Positions 9,262 to 19,200 of a stretch of DNA of 35,357 nt are shown here, in pieces. The translations under genes were made by a program, and so were the position numbers. The notes under the pieces are model-generated. The model searched no databases. It was not told the origin of the DNA and saw only the letters and a list, made by a program, of their open reading frames with translations. Within the stretch, counting starts at the first letter, position 1, and every line of letters starts with the position of its first letter. Source of the stretch: Okeania hirsuta (GTDB taxonomy: Bacteria; Cyanobacteriota; Cyanobacteriia; Cyanobacteriales; Microcoleaceae); assembly GCF_003838195.1 (NCBI RefSeq), contig NZ_RCBY01000060.1, forward strand, positions 1 to 35,357. The letters are read 5' to 3'.

Positions 9262-10245
9262 TATAGTCGTTTAACTTAAGGATGAGAAAAAAATCGGGTA
9301 AAATACTCAAATAGAATTGAGGATAGTTTAAAGAATGAGTGATAGTTTAGACTTAAGACAAAAAGTGATAGATTACGTAGAAAGCGGTGGTAAAATCACC
9401 AAAGCAGCGAAACTCTTTGGAATCGGAAGAGCATCCATATTATAGATGATTAGATCGGGAAGAGCTTGAAGCCGCAAAAGTAAGGAATCGTCACAGAAAA
9501 CTAGATAGAAAAGAATTAGAAAAAGATATAAAAGAAAATCCACAAGCAAAACTTAAACTCATAGCAGAAAAATTTGGAGTCAGTACAACAGCAATTTGGG
9601 GTGCCCTGAAAAAAATTAAAATAACTAGAAAAAAAAAGAACTGCGTGATAGACAAAGCAATAGAAAAGAAAGAATAAAATATGATAGCTCCTGGAGAGAA
9701 TTAATCAAAATATATGGAAGTCAAAGTAAGGGTATATATTGATGAATCAGGATTTGAGGAGGAAAGCAGTTGTATTGATGCTTGGTCAAAAACAGGTAAG
9801 AAAATTGATGGAGACAGACAAGGAAAGGGAGGAAAAAGAGAACACCTAGTAGGGGGGAGAAGAAAAAGAAATGCATGACTTAATAGCCCCAATGATATTC
9901 ACAGGAAGTAAAAATGCAGAAGGCTTTGAAGGCTGGGTATCAAAATATTTATGAGCCTCATGAGAAATTCCTTGAGTATTAATTATGGATCATCCTCCAA
10001 TCCATGGCCAAAATCTAATTAGAGAAATAGTAGAAGAAACAGAACATCAAGTAATATTCCTCCCCAAATATTCTGCTGATTTAAATAACATTGAACATGA
10101 TTTTAGTGCATTAAAGAGAGCCAGAATGTATGGCGATTCACATAAATCTTTAGATGAAATTAAATTTACCGTAAGTATTCAGCTATTAGCAGTCAACTCT
10201 CAGCAATAAGACACTCCTTTTCAGGACGGAGTTTAAATGAATATA
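9262..10245 (+). mobile_element. IS630-family insertion sequence, degenerate
   Basis: A ~984-bp element. The left end TATAGTCGTTTAACTTAAGG resembles the reverse complement of the right end (TATATTCATTTAAACTCCGT). Both ends carry a TA, the usual IS630/Tc1 target. It encloses a frameshifted DDE transposase gene. It may have inserted in the histidine kinase whose remnants lie on both sides. Confidence 0.6.
9334..10209 (+). pseudogene. IS630-family transposase (frameshifted)
   Basis: The ATG at 9334 begins MSDSLDLRQKVIDYVESGGK, a helix-turn-helix start. After a +1 shift near 9440 the frame continues LDREELEAAKVRNRHRKL, then AEKFGVSTTAIWGALKKIKI. A further shift leads to the first catalytic aspartate in VYIDESGFEEE. 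Later come LIAPMIFTGSKNAEGFEGW and VLIMDHPPIHGQNLI (second D), then FLPKYSADLNNIEHDFSALK (catalytic E). At least three frameshifts and four in-frame TGA codons are present. The last ~15 residues diverge from the family. It is not functional. Confidence 0.8.
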
Positions 10246-10345
10246 GACTTTAAGGTCTTTTGTAGTAAGATTTAATTCTGGCTCAATTAATACAGCTTTG
10301 AACGCTTACTAAAAACAATAGCTGATAGCTAATAGCTGACGGCTG

Positions 10346-10648
10346 AATGCTTACAATTTACCAGCTATTAAAATTAGTGCAAAAGCTATATATTCTCAAT
10401 AAGTAGCAATTATTATTTCGGATAATGGTATAGGTATGACAGAAATAGTTTTTCAGAAAATATTTGACCCATTTTTTACTACGAAACCTATAGGCAGTGG
10501 TACTGGTCTAGGATTATCCGTATGTCAACAAGTTATTATTGAAAAACATCAAGACAAACTAAATTGTACTTCTACACCAAAACAAGGAACAGAATTTTTA
10601 ATTGAAATTCCTATCCGCCAGAAAACAAAACAAACAACAGAGCTATAA
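10346..10648 (+). pseudogene. Histidine kinase, C-terminal ATPase domain (remnant)
   Basis: The N box is lost. Visible are the G1 box VAIIISDNGIGMTE, the F box IFDPFFTTKPIG, and the G2 box SGTGLGLSVCQQVI, ending EFLIEIPIRQKTKQ. An in-frame TAA precedes VAIIIS, so the open part (start at 10436) covers only the end of the catalytic domain. This tail is the type that normally goes with the N-terminal domain remnant at 8530-8919. The two fragments plausibly come from one gene that lost its middle and received an IS630 copy. Confidence 0.65.
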
Positions 10649-10846
10649 TTAGACTTAAGTCAATTTAATAACCACTAAATTACTGGTCTCTGCCTATTAT
10701 TTTTTGGTTTGAAAAAACAAATATAGGAATATACAGGTAGGTTAGGACATAGACTGATAATGATCCTAATAAGGGGAAATATTTTTCCCACTGTTCCCTG
10801 TTCTCTGTTCCCTGCTATATCTAATTTGAATCAGGAGAAATATTTA

Positions 10847-11179
10847 ATGGATGCTGACAAAAGAAAAATTCTATCAGCTTTATGTCATGGAGCAATTTTC
10901 TTGAGTACAACTATTGTATCTGTAGGGATACCAATAGCTATTTTACTCTTAACTAATGATTCGGTTGTAAAAAGTAATGCTAAAGAATCTTTGAATTTTC
11001 ATATTAACATTTATATTTACGCTATTATATTCGGTATATTGATCTGGTTGCTTATTGGTATTCCTTTATTAGTTTTGTTAGCAATTATTAGTTTTGTCAT
11101 GCCAATTATTGCCATTCTCAATGTGATAAATAATCCTAATAAACCTTATTGTTATCCATTTATTTTTCGTCTATTCTAG
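10847..11179 (+). CDS. DUF4870-type small membrane protein
   Basis: A 110-aa membrane protein. MDADKRKILSALCHGAIFLS is followed by three hydrophobic stretches (about residues 14-34, 50-75 and 75-95). The central NAKESLNFHINIYIY matches the hallmark of DUF4870 (NAxxxLNFQ). The function of this family is unknown. An upstream in-frame ATG at 10760 exists, but the ATG at 10847 has a good AGGAGA six bases away and gives the family-like start, so I chose it. It sits alone between decayed elements and appears intact. Confidence 0.75.
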   Translation: MDADKRKILSALCHGAIFLSTTIVSVGIPIAILLLTNDSVVKSNAKESLNFHINIYIYAIIFGILIWLLIGIPLLVLLAIISFVMPIIAILNVINNPNKPYCYPFIFRLF

Positions 11180-11367
11180 TCATAATTTTCGACATTCCCA
11201 GCCTAGCTTGTGTAATAGAAAAAATAGTATGATAAAAAGGAGAATAATTAAGTATTTATATTAGGTATATCCTAAAAATTGGGAATAAATGATTACGGCG
11301 TTGCTGAATCAAGGTATGATATTATGTCTGGTAGCATTGGAGCGTATATAGAACCCCTGAGTGGTAT

Positions 11368-12270
11368 CTATGCGATCGTCAACCTCTTCAGCATCAGTCG
11401 AATAAAGCACAAATTAATCTTAGCTGTAGCATTGTTAAGAGTCCTTTTCCTGCGGAATGCTGCGCAAACAAAGTTTTTGGTCAAGCTTTTACATCTTTCC
11501 ATCCATGAGTTGGTTCTTTCTATGACCCCGGAATGCTTTAACTGGCACAAATCCTTTTTTTCCAAGATTCTCTTTCTCTAACTTTGATGGCTTTGGTGAT
11601 AGCTTAAGCCGAATCTTGGTCATACATAATTGCCGGATAAATTTTCTTTAACTCCTCTATTATCTTTTCGGGGTGGTATCCATTATCAAGTAATATAGTA
11701 GTTTTAGGAATGTTGACTGGTTTGGATTTAAACTAGTCGATGTTGTCTGATCACATTTCTATTCATCCCACATCATCAGAAACTGACGATGCATGTACAA
11801 TGGGTAAAAAAGGGAAAGTCCAGACTATCAACCGCTAAATGGCTCTTATTTCCGTTAGTGCCCTTGTCAAAACAGAATCCTTTGAACTCTACACTAGCAT
11901 TGCAAGTATTTTTCACCGCTTGTGAATCAATGATGATTAAAGTTGTCCATTTGGCTTTTTTTTTACTTGTTGACGTACTTGAGGCTGTAAAACATCTCTA
12001 ATCTTCTCAATTACTCCTTGAGAGCGCCACTGAATGTAGCTGCCAAAAAACTGTGGAATAAAGAGGTAAATCTTTGAGTAAATCAGACCAATTACAACCA
12101 TTTTTAAGTTGATAGAATACACCATCCAATATTTGTCTTTTGCTCCCCGATCATGGGACAAGTTTTCTTTTTTTTTTTGGCAACAATGGTTCAATCAGAA
12201 CCCATTCTTGATCTGTGAAACTACTTGAAGGCTGGCATTTACTCAGCTGTTGGTTATGATAATTGGCCAT
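11368..12270 (-). pseudogene. IS5-family-like transposase (multiple frameshifts)
   Basis: From the ATG at 12270 the minus strand reads MANYHNQQLSKCQPSSSFTD, then QEWVLIEPLLPKK, then, after shifts, VFWQLHS and EKIRDVLQPQVRQQVKKKP. The catalytic-type IIIDSQAVKNTCNASVEFKG and ERTNSWMERCKSL follow. The C-terminus NATAKINLCFIRLMLKRLTI runs into the terminal repeat. Several frameshifts interrupt it. Near the C-terminus a 24-nt GC-rich repeat is inserted in frame (VCAAFRRK) between KNF and RTLNNATAK. Confidence 0.75.
11446..11469. repeat. 24-nt palindromic short repeat inside the IS5-type transposase
   Basis: On the minus strand GTTTGCGCAGCATTCCGCAG plus GAAA adds exactly eight codons to a region that in relatives reads KNF(E)RTL continuously. 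It resembles the TGCGTTTGCGAAGCGTTCCG-type short repeats scattered in cyanobacterial genomes. Confidence 0.6.
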
Positions 12271-12319
12271 CGCTACTCATGATCACCAATTCCTAAAAAG
12301 ATACCACTCAGGGGTTCTA

Positions 12320-12960
12320 CAGAATTAAGTTTCAATTGAAAGAAACCCTTAAGCATAGCTGCCCTCTGCCTTCCTTTAACCAAAGTATAAGTTATTCAAG
12401 CGGACATGATATTTTTGATTTAAAGGCAAATAAAATCAAATAAAAGCAAATAAAGATAAGTACTCAAAAAAAATTTTTACCTACTCCGATTCTATGTAAT
12501 TCTTATAGAACCCCTGAGCGTATCTTTGGACGCGGTATGCGCTTTTGGCTTCCGTCCTCAGCCTGAGGAAGTTGTGGAAATTCAGGAACGAGAATGGGGA
12601 AAAAGCGGATGAGACCCCGCGTCGCCCAATAGCAAACCTGGTAGCTTCCCTTGCAGGTAGAAAAATACTCTCATCTCCCCATCTCCCCATCTCCTTCTCT
12701 ATTTTTAATATAGATCTCAAATGGGTTCTATCACCATAAATTAAGTTTTGCAAAATTTGTAATTAATTTTGCGTACTTTTTACCCTAAATCTCTGTTACC
12801 AGCTCCGATTTTTACTAAAACATAATCTTTGTATACTTTGAAATAAAGTGCCGAATGTTGGTTTCTAATTAACGGGACTTTAGTGAAAAAAAGGTAAAAA
12901 AAAGGTGATAATATATACCTGACAAGTATTTGACGTTAATTACTCCCTGGGGAAAGTCCG
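12320..12960. other. Gap with IS-end relic and leader of the IS701-type element
   Basis: No credible gene. At 12505-12524 there is a single terminal-repeat relic of the IS5-type element. At 12610-12660 there is a GC-rich palindromic short repeat (GAGACCCCGCGTCGCC ... ACCTGGTAGC) related to that inside the last TnpB. From about 12760 the sequence is AT-rich and leads to the IS701-type transposase start; GGGGAAAG just before the ATG could be its ribosome-binding site. Confidence 0.45.
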
Positions 12961-13011
12961 ATGAAAGAAACAACTTCAGTGGCCATGCCCCCTTGTTTGC
13001 ATCGATGGTGC

Positions 13012-13038
13012 GTTCGCGGTAGCGTTGCGTAAGCAAAT
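13012..13038. repeat. Short GC-rich repeat within IS701-type transposase (1)
   Basis: GTTCGCGGTAGCGTTGCGTA plus AGCAAAT lies between codons for HRWC and RFNNVFK. Its length keeps the frame, but it brings an in-frame TAA. The unit is a typical GCGTTCGCGTAGCGTTGCGT-like dispersed repeat. Confidence 0.6.
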
Positions 13039-13316
13039 CGCTTTAACAATGTATTTAAGACAAAAGCTCAAAAAATCGGGTAACCGAGAGTATATAGGAG
13101 GATGATTAGGAGAAAGCCACAGAAAAAACTTGTCTCAAATTGCCAACATGGTCTGTAGGTCACACCTACCACAAATTACGGCATTTTTTAGTTCGAGCAA
13201 ATTGGTCCGTAGATGCTGTGAATCAGCTTTGTCTTCAAGTGATGTGGGAATGTCGTCAAACAAAACCTTCTGGTTTATTTGCTTTAATTATAGACGATTC
13301 AGGCCACAGAAAAAGC

Positions 13317-13364
13317 GCACCGCCTGCACCGAGGTTTCCTCGGCGTAAAGACGGAGCAAGAAGT
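13317..13364. repeat. 48-nt palindromic repeat within IS701-type transposase (2)
   Basis: Adds 16 codons (APPAPRFPRRKDGARS) between DDSGHRKS and GNLTAGVG, which are adjacent in relatives. It contains the palindrome CCGAGGTTTCCTCGG. The frame stays open across it. Confidence 0.65.
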
Positions 13365-13635
13365 GGTAATTTAACTGCAGGAGTAGGGTGACAATATATT
13401 AGGAGAAATAGGAAAAACAGATAATGGTGTAGTCGTAGTTACAACTAATCTTGATGATCGAGTTAAAAGTCTGCCTTGAGATATAGCTTTGTATCAGAAA
13501 GCTGATTCTTTTCCCAAAGGAAAAAAAGACCCAGAATTTGTCAAGAAACCAGACTTAACAATGTCTCTAATAGATCAATGTTTGTCTAGAGGAGACCAAC
13601 CAGAAATTGTGTGAATTGATGGAGACTATGTTCAA

Positions 13636-13754
13636 CAATTAATAATTAATTATTAATTATTACCTCTCCTTGAAAACAAGAGGATTGACTAATCATGAAA
13701 ATTTTTATTTATTATCCCCTGAAAAGGGGAAGCGCATACCCACAATTTCTCAGT
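13636..13754. repeat. Repeat family A, copy 2, at the IS701/IS630 junction
   Basis: CAATTAATAATTAATTATTA leads into CCTCTCCTTGAAAACAAGAG, then GATTGACTAATCATGAAAAT, then CCCCTGAAAAGGGG and CCCACAATTTCTC. It lies exactly between the end of the IS701-type transposase similarity and the start of IS630-type similarity. It is nearly the same as copy 3, 450 bp away. Its left ~75 bp match copy 4 (24588-24764) in reverse orientation. Confidence 0.65.
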
Positions 13755-14544
13755 AAGTAGCTCTACTCTGTGTGTTGAACTTCAAAAATTCAACTTGACG
13801 CGAAAAAAAACTTTTCGCACAGCTCAAGCAGGAACCACAAAAAATCTGGAAAAAAGGCTTGATTATTGGGAAAACGTTCTAGATATCCAGGCAAAAAACC
13901 TAGTTTTTTTAGATGAAACTGCTATAAATTTAGCCATGACTAGAACCTATGGCCGTTCTGCCAAAGGAAATAAAGTTGATGATACTCGTCCCGATGAAAG
14001 AGGAACAAACTTAACATTAATTGGTGCAATTTCTTTGTCTGGTTTTTCTGGGATTATGACCATTGATAGTGGTACAATTCAAGAATTAATAATTAATAAT
14101 TACCTCTCCTTGAAAACAAGAGGATTGACTAATCATGAAAAATTTTTTCTTTTTTCCCCTGAAAAGGGGAGGCGCATACCCACAATTTCTCGGTGAAAAT
14201 GTTTTTCAAGTTTTTATTGAACAAGTTTTATTACCTAATTTATGGCCAGGTGCATATTTGGTAATGGACAATTTACCAGCTCATCAAGTTGAGGAAATCA
14301 GAAATATAATTGAAGAAGCTCCGAATAAAAGTGCTATATCTTTCTCCATATTCTCCTGAATTTAACCCAATTGAAAATTGTTGGTCAAAAATTAAAGAAT
14401 ATTTGCGAGGGGTTGCGGCTCGTACTAGAGATGATGCTCGAAATAGCATTAATGGAAGCAATTTAGCAAGTAACTTTAACTGATATGAGAAATTGGTTCA
14501 CTCATTCCTGTTACCGTACCTCACCATCCTCAAAAGTGCTGTAA
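13755..14544 (+). pseudogene. Second IS630-type transposase, N-terminus missing, split by a repeat
   Basis: Similarity starts around FNLTRKKTFRTAQAGT (13780s). It proceeds through ENVLDIQAKNLVFLDETAIN (first D) and LTLIGAISLSGFSGIMTIDS to GTIQ at 14082. A 112-bp family A repeat interrupts. The protein resumes as ENVFQVFIEQVLLPNLWPGA, then LVMDNLPAHQVEEI (second D), and, in a shifted frame, LYLSPYSPEFNPIENCWSKI (E). It ends VTLTDMRNWFTHSCYRTSP at 14544. It differs clearly from the IS630-type copy at 9334. Confidence 0.75.
14083..14194. repeat. Repeat family A, copy 3, inserted in the IS630-type transposase
   Basis: Exactly 112 bp separate codons that are contiguous in relatives (GTIQ / ENVFQVF). 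Its length is not a multiple of three, so it shifts the frame. The sequence follows copy 2 closely, including the CCCCTGAAAAGGGG palindrome, but lacks the extra TTAATTA unit at the left. Confidence 0.7.
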
Positions 14545-14601
14545 GTATAAGCGATGTTGGTTTTATTTAGACAAAACCAATTTACTGAATATTTTGGTGA
14601 A

Positions 14602-15069
14602 CTAACGAAACTCGGCTACTTTAGTAGTAGCTATACTATTTTCTCTGGCATTAATTTTTTGATTTAGTTCACGAATACGACGAGACAACAGACGAATAAT
14701 ATTAATAGCAATATCTGGTGTTTCATCAATTGCATCATAAAGTTGCATTTGAGTTAACATCAAACATTCACAAATTTCTAAAGTAGTTACAGAAGCAGAA
14801 CGAGGTTCAGCATCAAACAAAGACATTTCACCAAAACAAGCTCCTTGTTCTAACCTTGCTAACTCCCTGTCTGCCAAATGAACTCTAACTTTACCAGATA
14901 CCACAATATAAAGAGACCTTCCCTCTTGCCCTTCAGTAAAAATGCTATAACTACTAGGGAAAGATAGCTCATCCATAACAGAAGCTAAACGTACTAAGAA
15001 ATCATCTCTTAATTCTCTAAAAATTGGGACAGCTCTAATAAATAAAAGACGCTCTACACTTGTCAGCAT
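14602..15069 (-). CDS. Cyclic-nucleotide-binding-domain protein
   Basis: A 155-aa protein made almost entirely of one CAP/Crp-type cyclic nucleotide-binding domain. The pattern FTEGQEGRSLYIVVSGKVRV (about residues 44-63) and the phosphate-binding-cassette-like FGEMSLFDAEPRSASVTT (about 79-96) are clear. There is no DNA-binding helix-turn-helix after it; the C-terminal ~40 residues are a helix (IRLLSRRIRELNQKI). It is therefore a stand-alone sensor or adaptor rather than a transcription factor. The ATG at 15069 follows an AAGGG-like site. It lies downstream of, and on the same strand as, the transporter-HEAT gene. I recall this pairing in cyanobacteria, so a shared pathway is likely but inferred. 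Confidence 0.82.
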   Translation of the reverse strand: MLTSVERLLFIRAVPIFRELRDDFLVRLASVMDELSFPSSYSIFTEGQEGRSLYIVVSGKVRVHLADRELARLEQGACFGEMSLFDAEPRSASVTTLEICECLMLTQMQLYDAIDETPDIAINIIRLLSRRIRELNQKINARENSIATTKVAEFR

Positions 15070-16298
15070 AACATTTACACCCTTCCCTTTGGTGAATAAA
15101 CAAATTTAATAATCACGTTTTATTGAGCAAATTTTAATGGTTAATAATGTTCAGATAACATTTGATAGATGACCTTGCATTTCTTTAGTTTACACTATCC
15201 CATAATTAAAATTAATCATATCAATAGACTTTTTGTACAAGTCACCTAAAAGGTAAACAGAAGTATTTGAAAAAAAAGGGAAAAGAGATTTAATTTTTAT
15301 ACTTGCTGCAAGTTATCAGAAGTATCTGGTATATATACAAAATTGGTGTTGCATATTATGGAATGATATTGCCAAAAAATAGTTTAGACTTTGACTAAAA
15401 AAAACCTAACATTAATCATTACAGGAATTGATTAATCCAAAATCCTGTTCATCAAAAATCTCAAATCATACCAAATCTACCCTAGTAAGAGGGTATAAAA
15501 AAAATGGTAGTTTTATACGATACATAGGATTGAGAGATAAGACAAGCCTTTTTTTATACCCGGATTTGGTATTATTCGTCACTGTACAACGCCACAAAAT
15601 TAATTTACAGCGCTTTTCATTTAAGTAGACTACAAAATTATTTTTGCTTAGGGGATAGAGAAAATGGAGTAGCGGCGCGACCCCACGGGGTGCGACAGAC
15701 GCAAGCGGTTGGAATCCGGCGAGGTCTCCTCGCCATGAGAATGTCAACCAAGAGAGGGAATGCGCACCAACAGAGGCAGTAGAAAAATGCTTTGGCCACT
15801 GTAGTCTATCTATGTGAAAACCCTTATAATACCAAATTGATAAATATTTGCTACAAATAAATAGGTTATTTCTTAGGAGTCAACCCACCCCTCGCCCCTC
15901 CCCCTCCCAGGAGGGGAAGTCAGGAGTCAGGTAGGGGAGCTGTCAGATTGGCGACTTACAGAATAAATAGCTTTGATACCATTTATTAGGTCAGAATTGA
16001 TATTTTTACTTCAAGGGACATCTCCTATAAAGTCATTTAATTGCCCTGATTATTCGTAACATTCTTTTTCCAAATTGGTATAATTCATAACCGAAGTAGG
16101 CAAAATCGGCACAGAAAATGTATCTCTAGTTATTAGTAGATTATAGGCTAATTACCTCAATAACCAAATCTACTTTAGGGAGAGACTTTGATTTTTTTGA
16201 AAATTATTTTAGTCAAGTAGATTGAGTATTCTTATAGTAGATATACAAACAAATTTGCCTATCTACTTATCCAAATTACGATAACTACCCTGCTATTG
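15070..16298. other. 1.2-kb gap with miniature elements and palindromes
   Basis: No credible gene. At 15464-15577 a 114-bp element has inverted ends (AATCATACCAAATC / GATTTGGTATTATT), each followed inward by GGGTATAAAAAAA. At 15670-15740 lies a GC-rich block with two palindromes, CGACCCCACGGGGTGCG and the perfect stem GGCGAGGTCTCCTCGCC. At 15826-16085 a pair ATAATACCAAATTG / CAAATTGGTATAATT forms a second possible miniature element. Inside it, at 15888-15935, lies the CCCCTCCCAGGAGGGG block also seen near 6000. Confidence 0.5.
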
Positions 16299-19200
16299 TT
16301 AACCAATACCAAATTCAACAATCATTTGTTCTACTTGAGCAGCTACCAGAGGATCTGGGTCACTTCTCAAATTAGGTAATAATTCAACCAAAGCACGTTG
16401 AGATGCCATCCGTAAATAAGCTAAAGCCGCCTCCCGCACAAAACCTGTAGGATGACGCAAACAAACTAAAGTTTGCTCTGCAGTTAAACCCCAACGAGCT
16501 GCACGAGCCATCTGCAAACAACAAGCCAAAGCCCAATCAGAAAGAAAATGACGTAAATTTAACAGATGCCGTAAACGTTCGCTAGGAGCCATTAGTTTAT
16601 AAACCACCATCTCAGACAAACTACTTAACTTTTCCTCATAACTGTTTTGATCCAAAATATCAATCAGCGATCGCTTACAGGAAATATCTACAGTATTATC
16701 TAAAATCTCTAAACCACGGGCTAAATTTGAACGTGAGTCAGACTTAATATTAAAAGCTGCTGCCTGAATAGCTCCCAATGGATAGAGAAACTTCATTAAT
16801 AAGAAACACCGTTCTATAGCATCTAACTCCAGCAATTTTAATGCCCGAAGTAACATTTGCGTATAATCAGTACTCAGTTTTCCATTAACCTCCTCTACGA
16901 TAGGAGATAAAGTAGTAGTAGAAGTCATATCCACCCTAGACAAATCTACTATACCTGCATAAACTTGCCCCATAAACATCAACTCTTGCTCAATTAAAAT
17001 TTCTACACCGCTACGACCTACCCGTTCAAGTACCCCCTCAATTCCAACTTCCCCTGGCATTGTCAACAATCTTCGCAGAATATTACGGCGTGTTATACCC
17101 CAGGTAGTCATCATTCTGTTTACCAGAGCATCCAGCGCTTCAATTGTACCAATTTCACCAATAGCATTCCAAGCCTGTAATCTGACCAAATCTGACTTAT
17201 GAGAATCATCTGCCAACTTTACCAACATCGGAATCCCATCATTACCTAACCTCACCAATGCTTGTAACGCAGCTTCCCGAGTAGATTTGTAAGACAAACC
17301 TCGCAATAAAGAGGGGTAGTAGCTTTCCAAACGAGTAGCAGCAATTACATCCATGCAATACTTTCGCACTCGTAACGATTCATCCTGTAATAAACTAGGG
17401 ACATACAATCGTAATCCTTGCAAATAATCTGCTTCCCCCAAAGCACGAACGCCCATAACTCTTTCTTTTTCTAGTTTGGAAGTAATCATCCTGCGTAAAA
17501 CATTAGTAGCTTCAGCTTTTTGCCCTCGATCGCCTCGACGCATAATTAAAGCTGCGGCAGTACCTCTTACCACTGGATCTACTGAAGGTTGTAAATAAGG
17601 TCGTATTTGATTAATCTCTGGCTCTGATTCTGTCAGCCAAATATAGCGTAAAGCCAAAGCCAATACTTCTGGTGGTATAGATGTCTGAACTAGGGAACGT
17701 AGTTGTTCGAGATAAGTTGGGTTAGGATGATTCAACATTACTTCGAGACTTTGACGTTGTAATTCAGATGACATAACCGGCAAAAGTGGAGCCAGTATTT
17801 CCCCTACATTTTTTTTATCTATTTGACTAAGTAACTCAATGCAGGAACGTTTATCTTCTTCTGCTGTACCTTTTTGCAAAGTTTCTACTACCGAGCGCTT
17901 CAATGCCCGCATATCTACATCCAAAACACCAAGTCTTCCTTTACCAGCGCTTCTTACTAGCAAGCCAATATATTGGCTTCTAATTAACCATATTACTCCC
18001 AACCATACGAAACCAGATATCAGAATTGCTATTACAAATATCAGACCCTGCTGGTCTTGAAACCCACTGTGACTAGGATTTAATATTAATCTACATAACC
18101 AGAGAATTGCTAGTATTATTAATCCACTCAAGCCTGTAGAAAATGGTTCTGCCACCCCATTTACCATTGTTTGAACATCACTGCGAATATTTTCAGGCAG
18201 AGGTTGGAATAAAACAGGTCCAGTAGTTTCAATCAATGTATAGTGTAGTAACTCATCTAAAAATCTCAGAATTACTAATCCGATAAATACTGAAAATAAT
18301 CCTGTTATTGCGCCTGTAAAAGAAAATAAGCCTAAAGCTATTGCTCCTATTGGTAGTATCATCGCTGTACCAAAAACTCCGATTCTTTCTACTAGACGAC
18401 TAGAGGCAAACCATTGAGTTGCTACTTGGCAGGTACTCAAAACTCCCTCAAATAAACCTAAGAAAGTTGCTATTTGACTTGCTCCATCAGTTGTTGGGTT
18501 TTGCAGTTCTAGTTGATAAAAGAATTGAAAGTCTATTAATACATAGAGAACTTCTGCTATTACAAAAAATATGATTAATGGGAGTATATAACCTTGTAGA
18601 GGTCCTTGAATGTTCCTTGTAGAAAATTCTTGTTCGTCTTCTTCCGGTATCCAACGGCTAGAGTCAGGAAAAGATTGTTGATATTTTTCTGACAAAAATA
18701 ACAGTATTCCTGACCCACATACTATCATTAATCCAGATATTATTGTAACATTACTCAGTCCAACAAAGTATAGTATTAAAGGTAGAGAAAATCCACTAAT
18801 TACTCCTGCTACTAAAAAACCACTACTAATTATTGGATATGTTCGCTTAATTTCTCTGATGTTAAATAACTGATTAGCTGTGATTGAGGTATTCAGATCG
18901 TTGAGCAAATAACAAGCTTCTACCCACAACCACATCATAAAGGTAGTCAGAAAAGCTAAACTCAGACCAGTTATCTGTACATTTTCGATACCAATACCAA
19001 ACCGAAATAAAAACAAAGGTGCTGCCATTAGTAATAGAATAACTATTATTACTCGACGCAGAGGCATGATTTTTTGTAGCCAAGAATAGACAAAACCCAG
19101 ACCTGAACCTATAACAGCACTGGCAATATATATCCATGGTAGTTTGTCAGCACCATACTGGTCTAAAAATAAACTAACTGTACTTAGTTCTAACCAAATT

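Larger units (their letters stand above)
11349..12319 (-). mobile_element. IS5-family-like insertion sequence with perfect 21-bp terminal repeats
   Basis: The ends TAGAACCCCTGAGTGGTATC (plus T) at 11349-11369 and its exact reverse complement at 12299-12319 bound a 971-bp element. Perfect ends suggest recent arrival even though the transposase inside is broken. A related motif, TAGAACCCCTGAGCGTATCT, sits alone at about 12505-12524, which hints at a second, deleted copy. Confidence 0.8.
12961..13635 (+). pseudogene. IS701-family-like transposase, 5' portion (broken)
   Basis: Starts MKETTSVAMPPCLHRWC, the usual start of a common cyanobacterial DDE transposase type. After a shift it continues HKLRHFLVRANWSVDAVNQL, CRQTKPSGLFALIIDDSGHR, YIGEIGKTDNGVVVVTTNLD, DSFPKGKKDPEFVKKPDLTM and IDQCLSRGDQPEI. 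It is broken by frameshifts near 13080 and 13140 and by in-frame TGA codons after GVG, SLP and EIV. Two short palindromic repeats (13012-13038 and 13317-13364) add whole codons. The 3' half is missing; similarity stops at family A repeat copy 2 (13636). Confidence 0.75.

Noticed and set aside
10760-10846. N-terminal extension of the DUF4870 protein
   Set aside because: The extension is encoded by CTGTTCCCTG-type repeats, while the ATG at 10847 has a good ribosome-binding site.
12481-12753. 90-aa ORF on the minus strand
   Set aside because: It covers an IS-end relic and a GC-rich palindromic repeat; the translation looks repeat-derived.
15660-15760. tRNA gene suggested by GGTTGGAATCCGGCG
   Set aside because: No acceptor stem or anticodon arm can be formed; the GC-rich palindromes explain the sequence.
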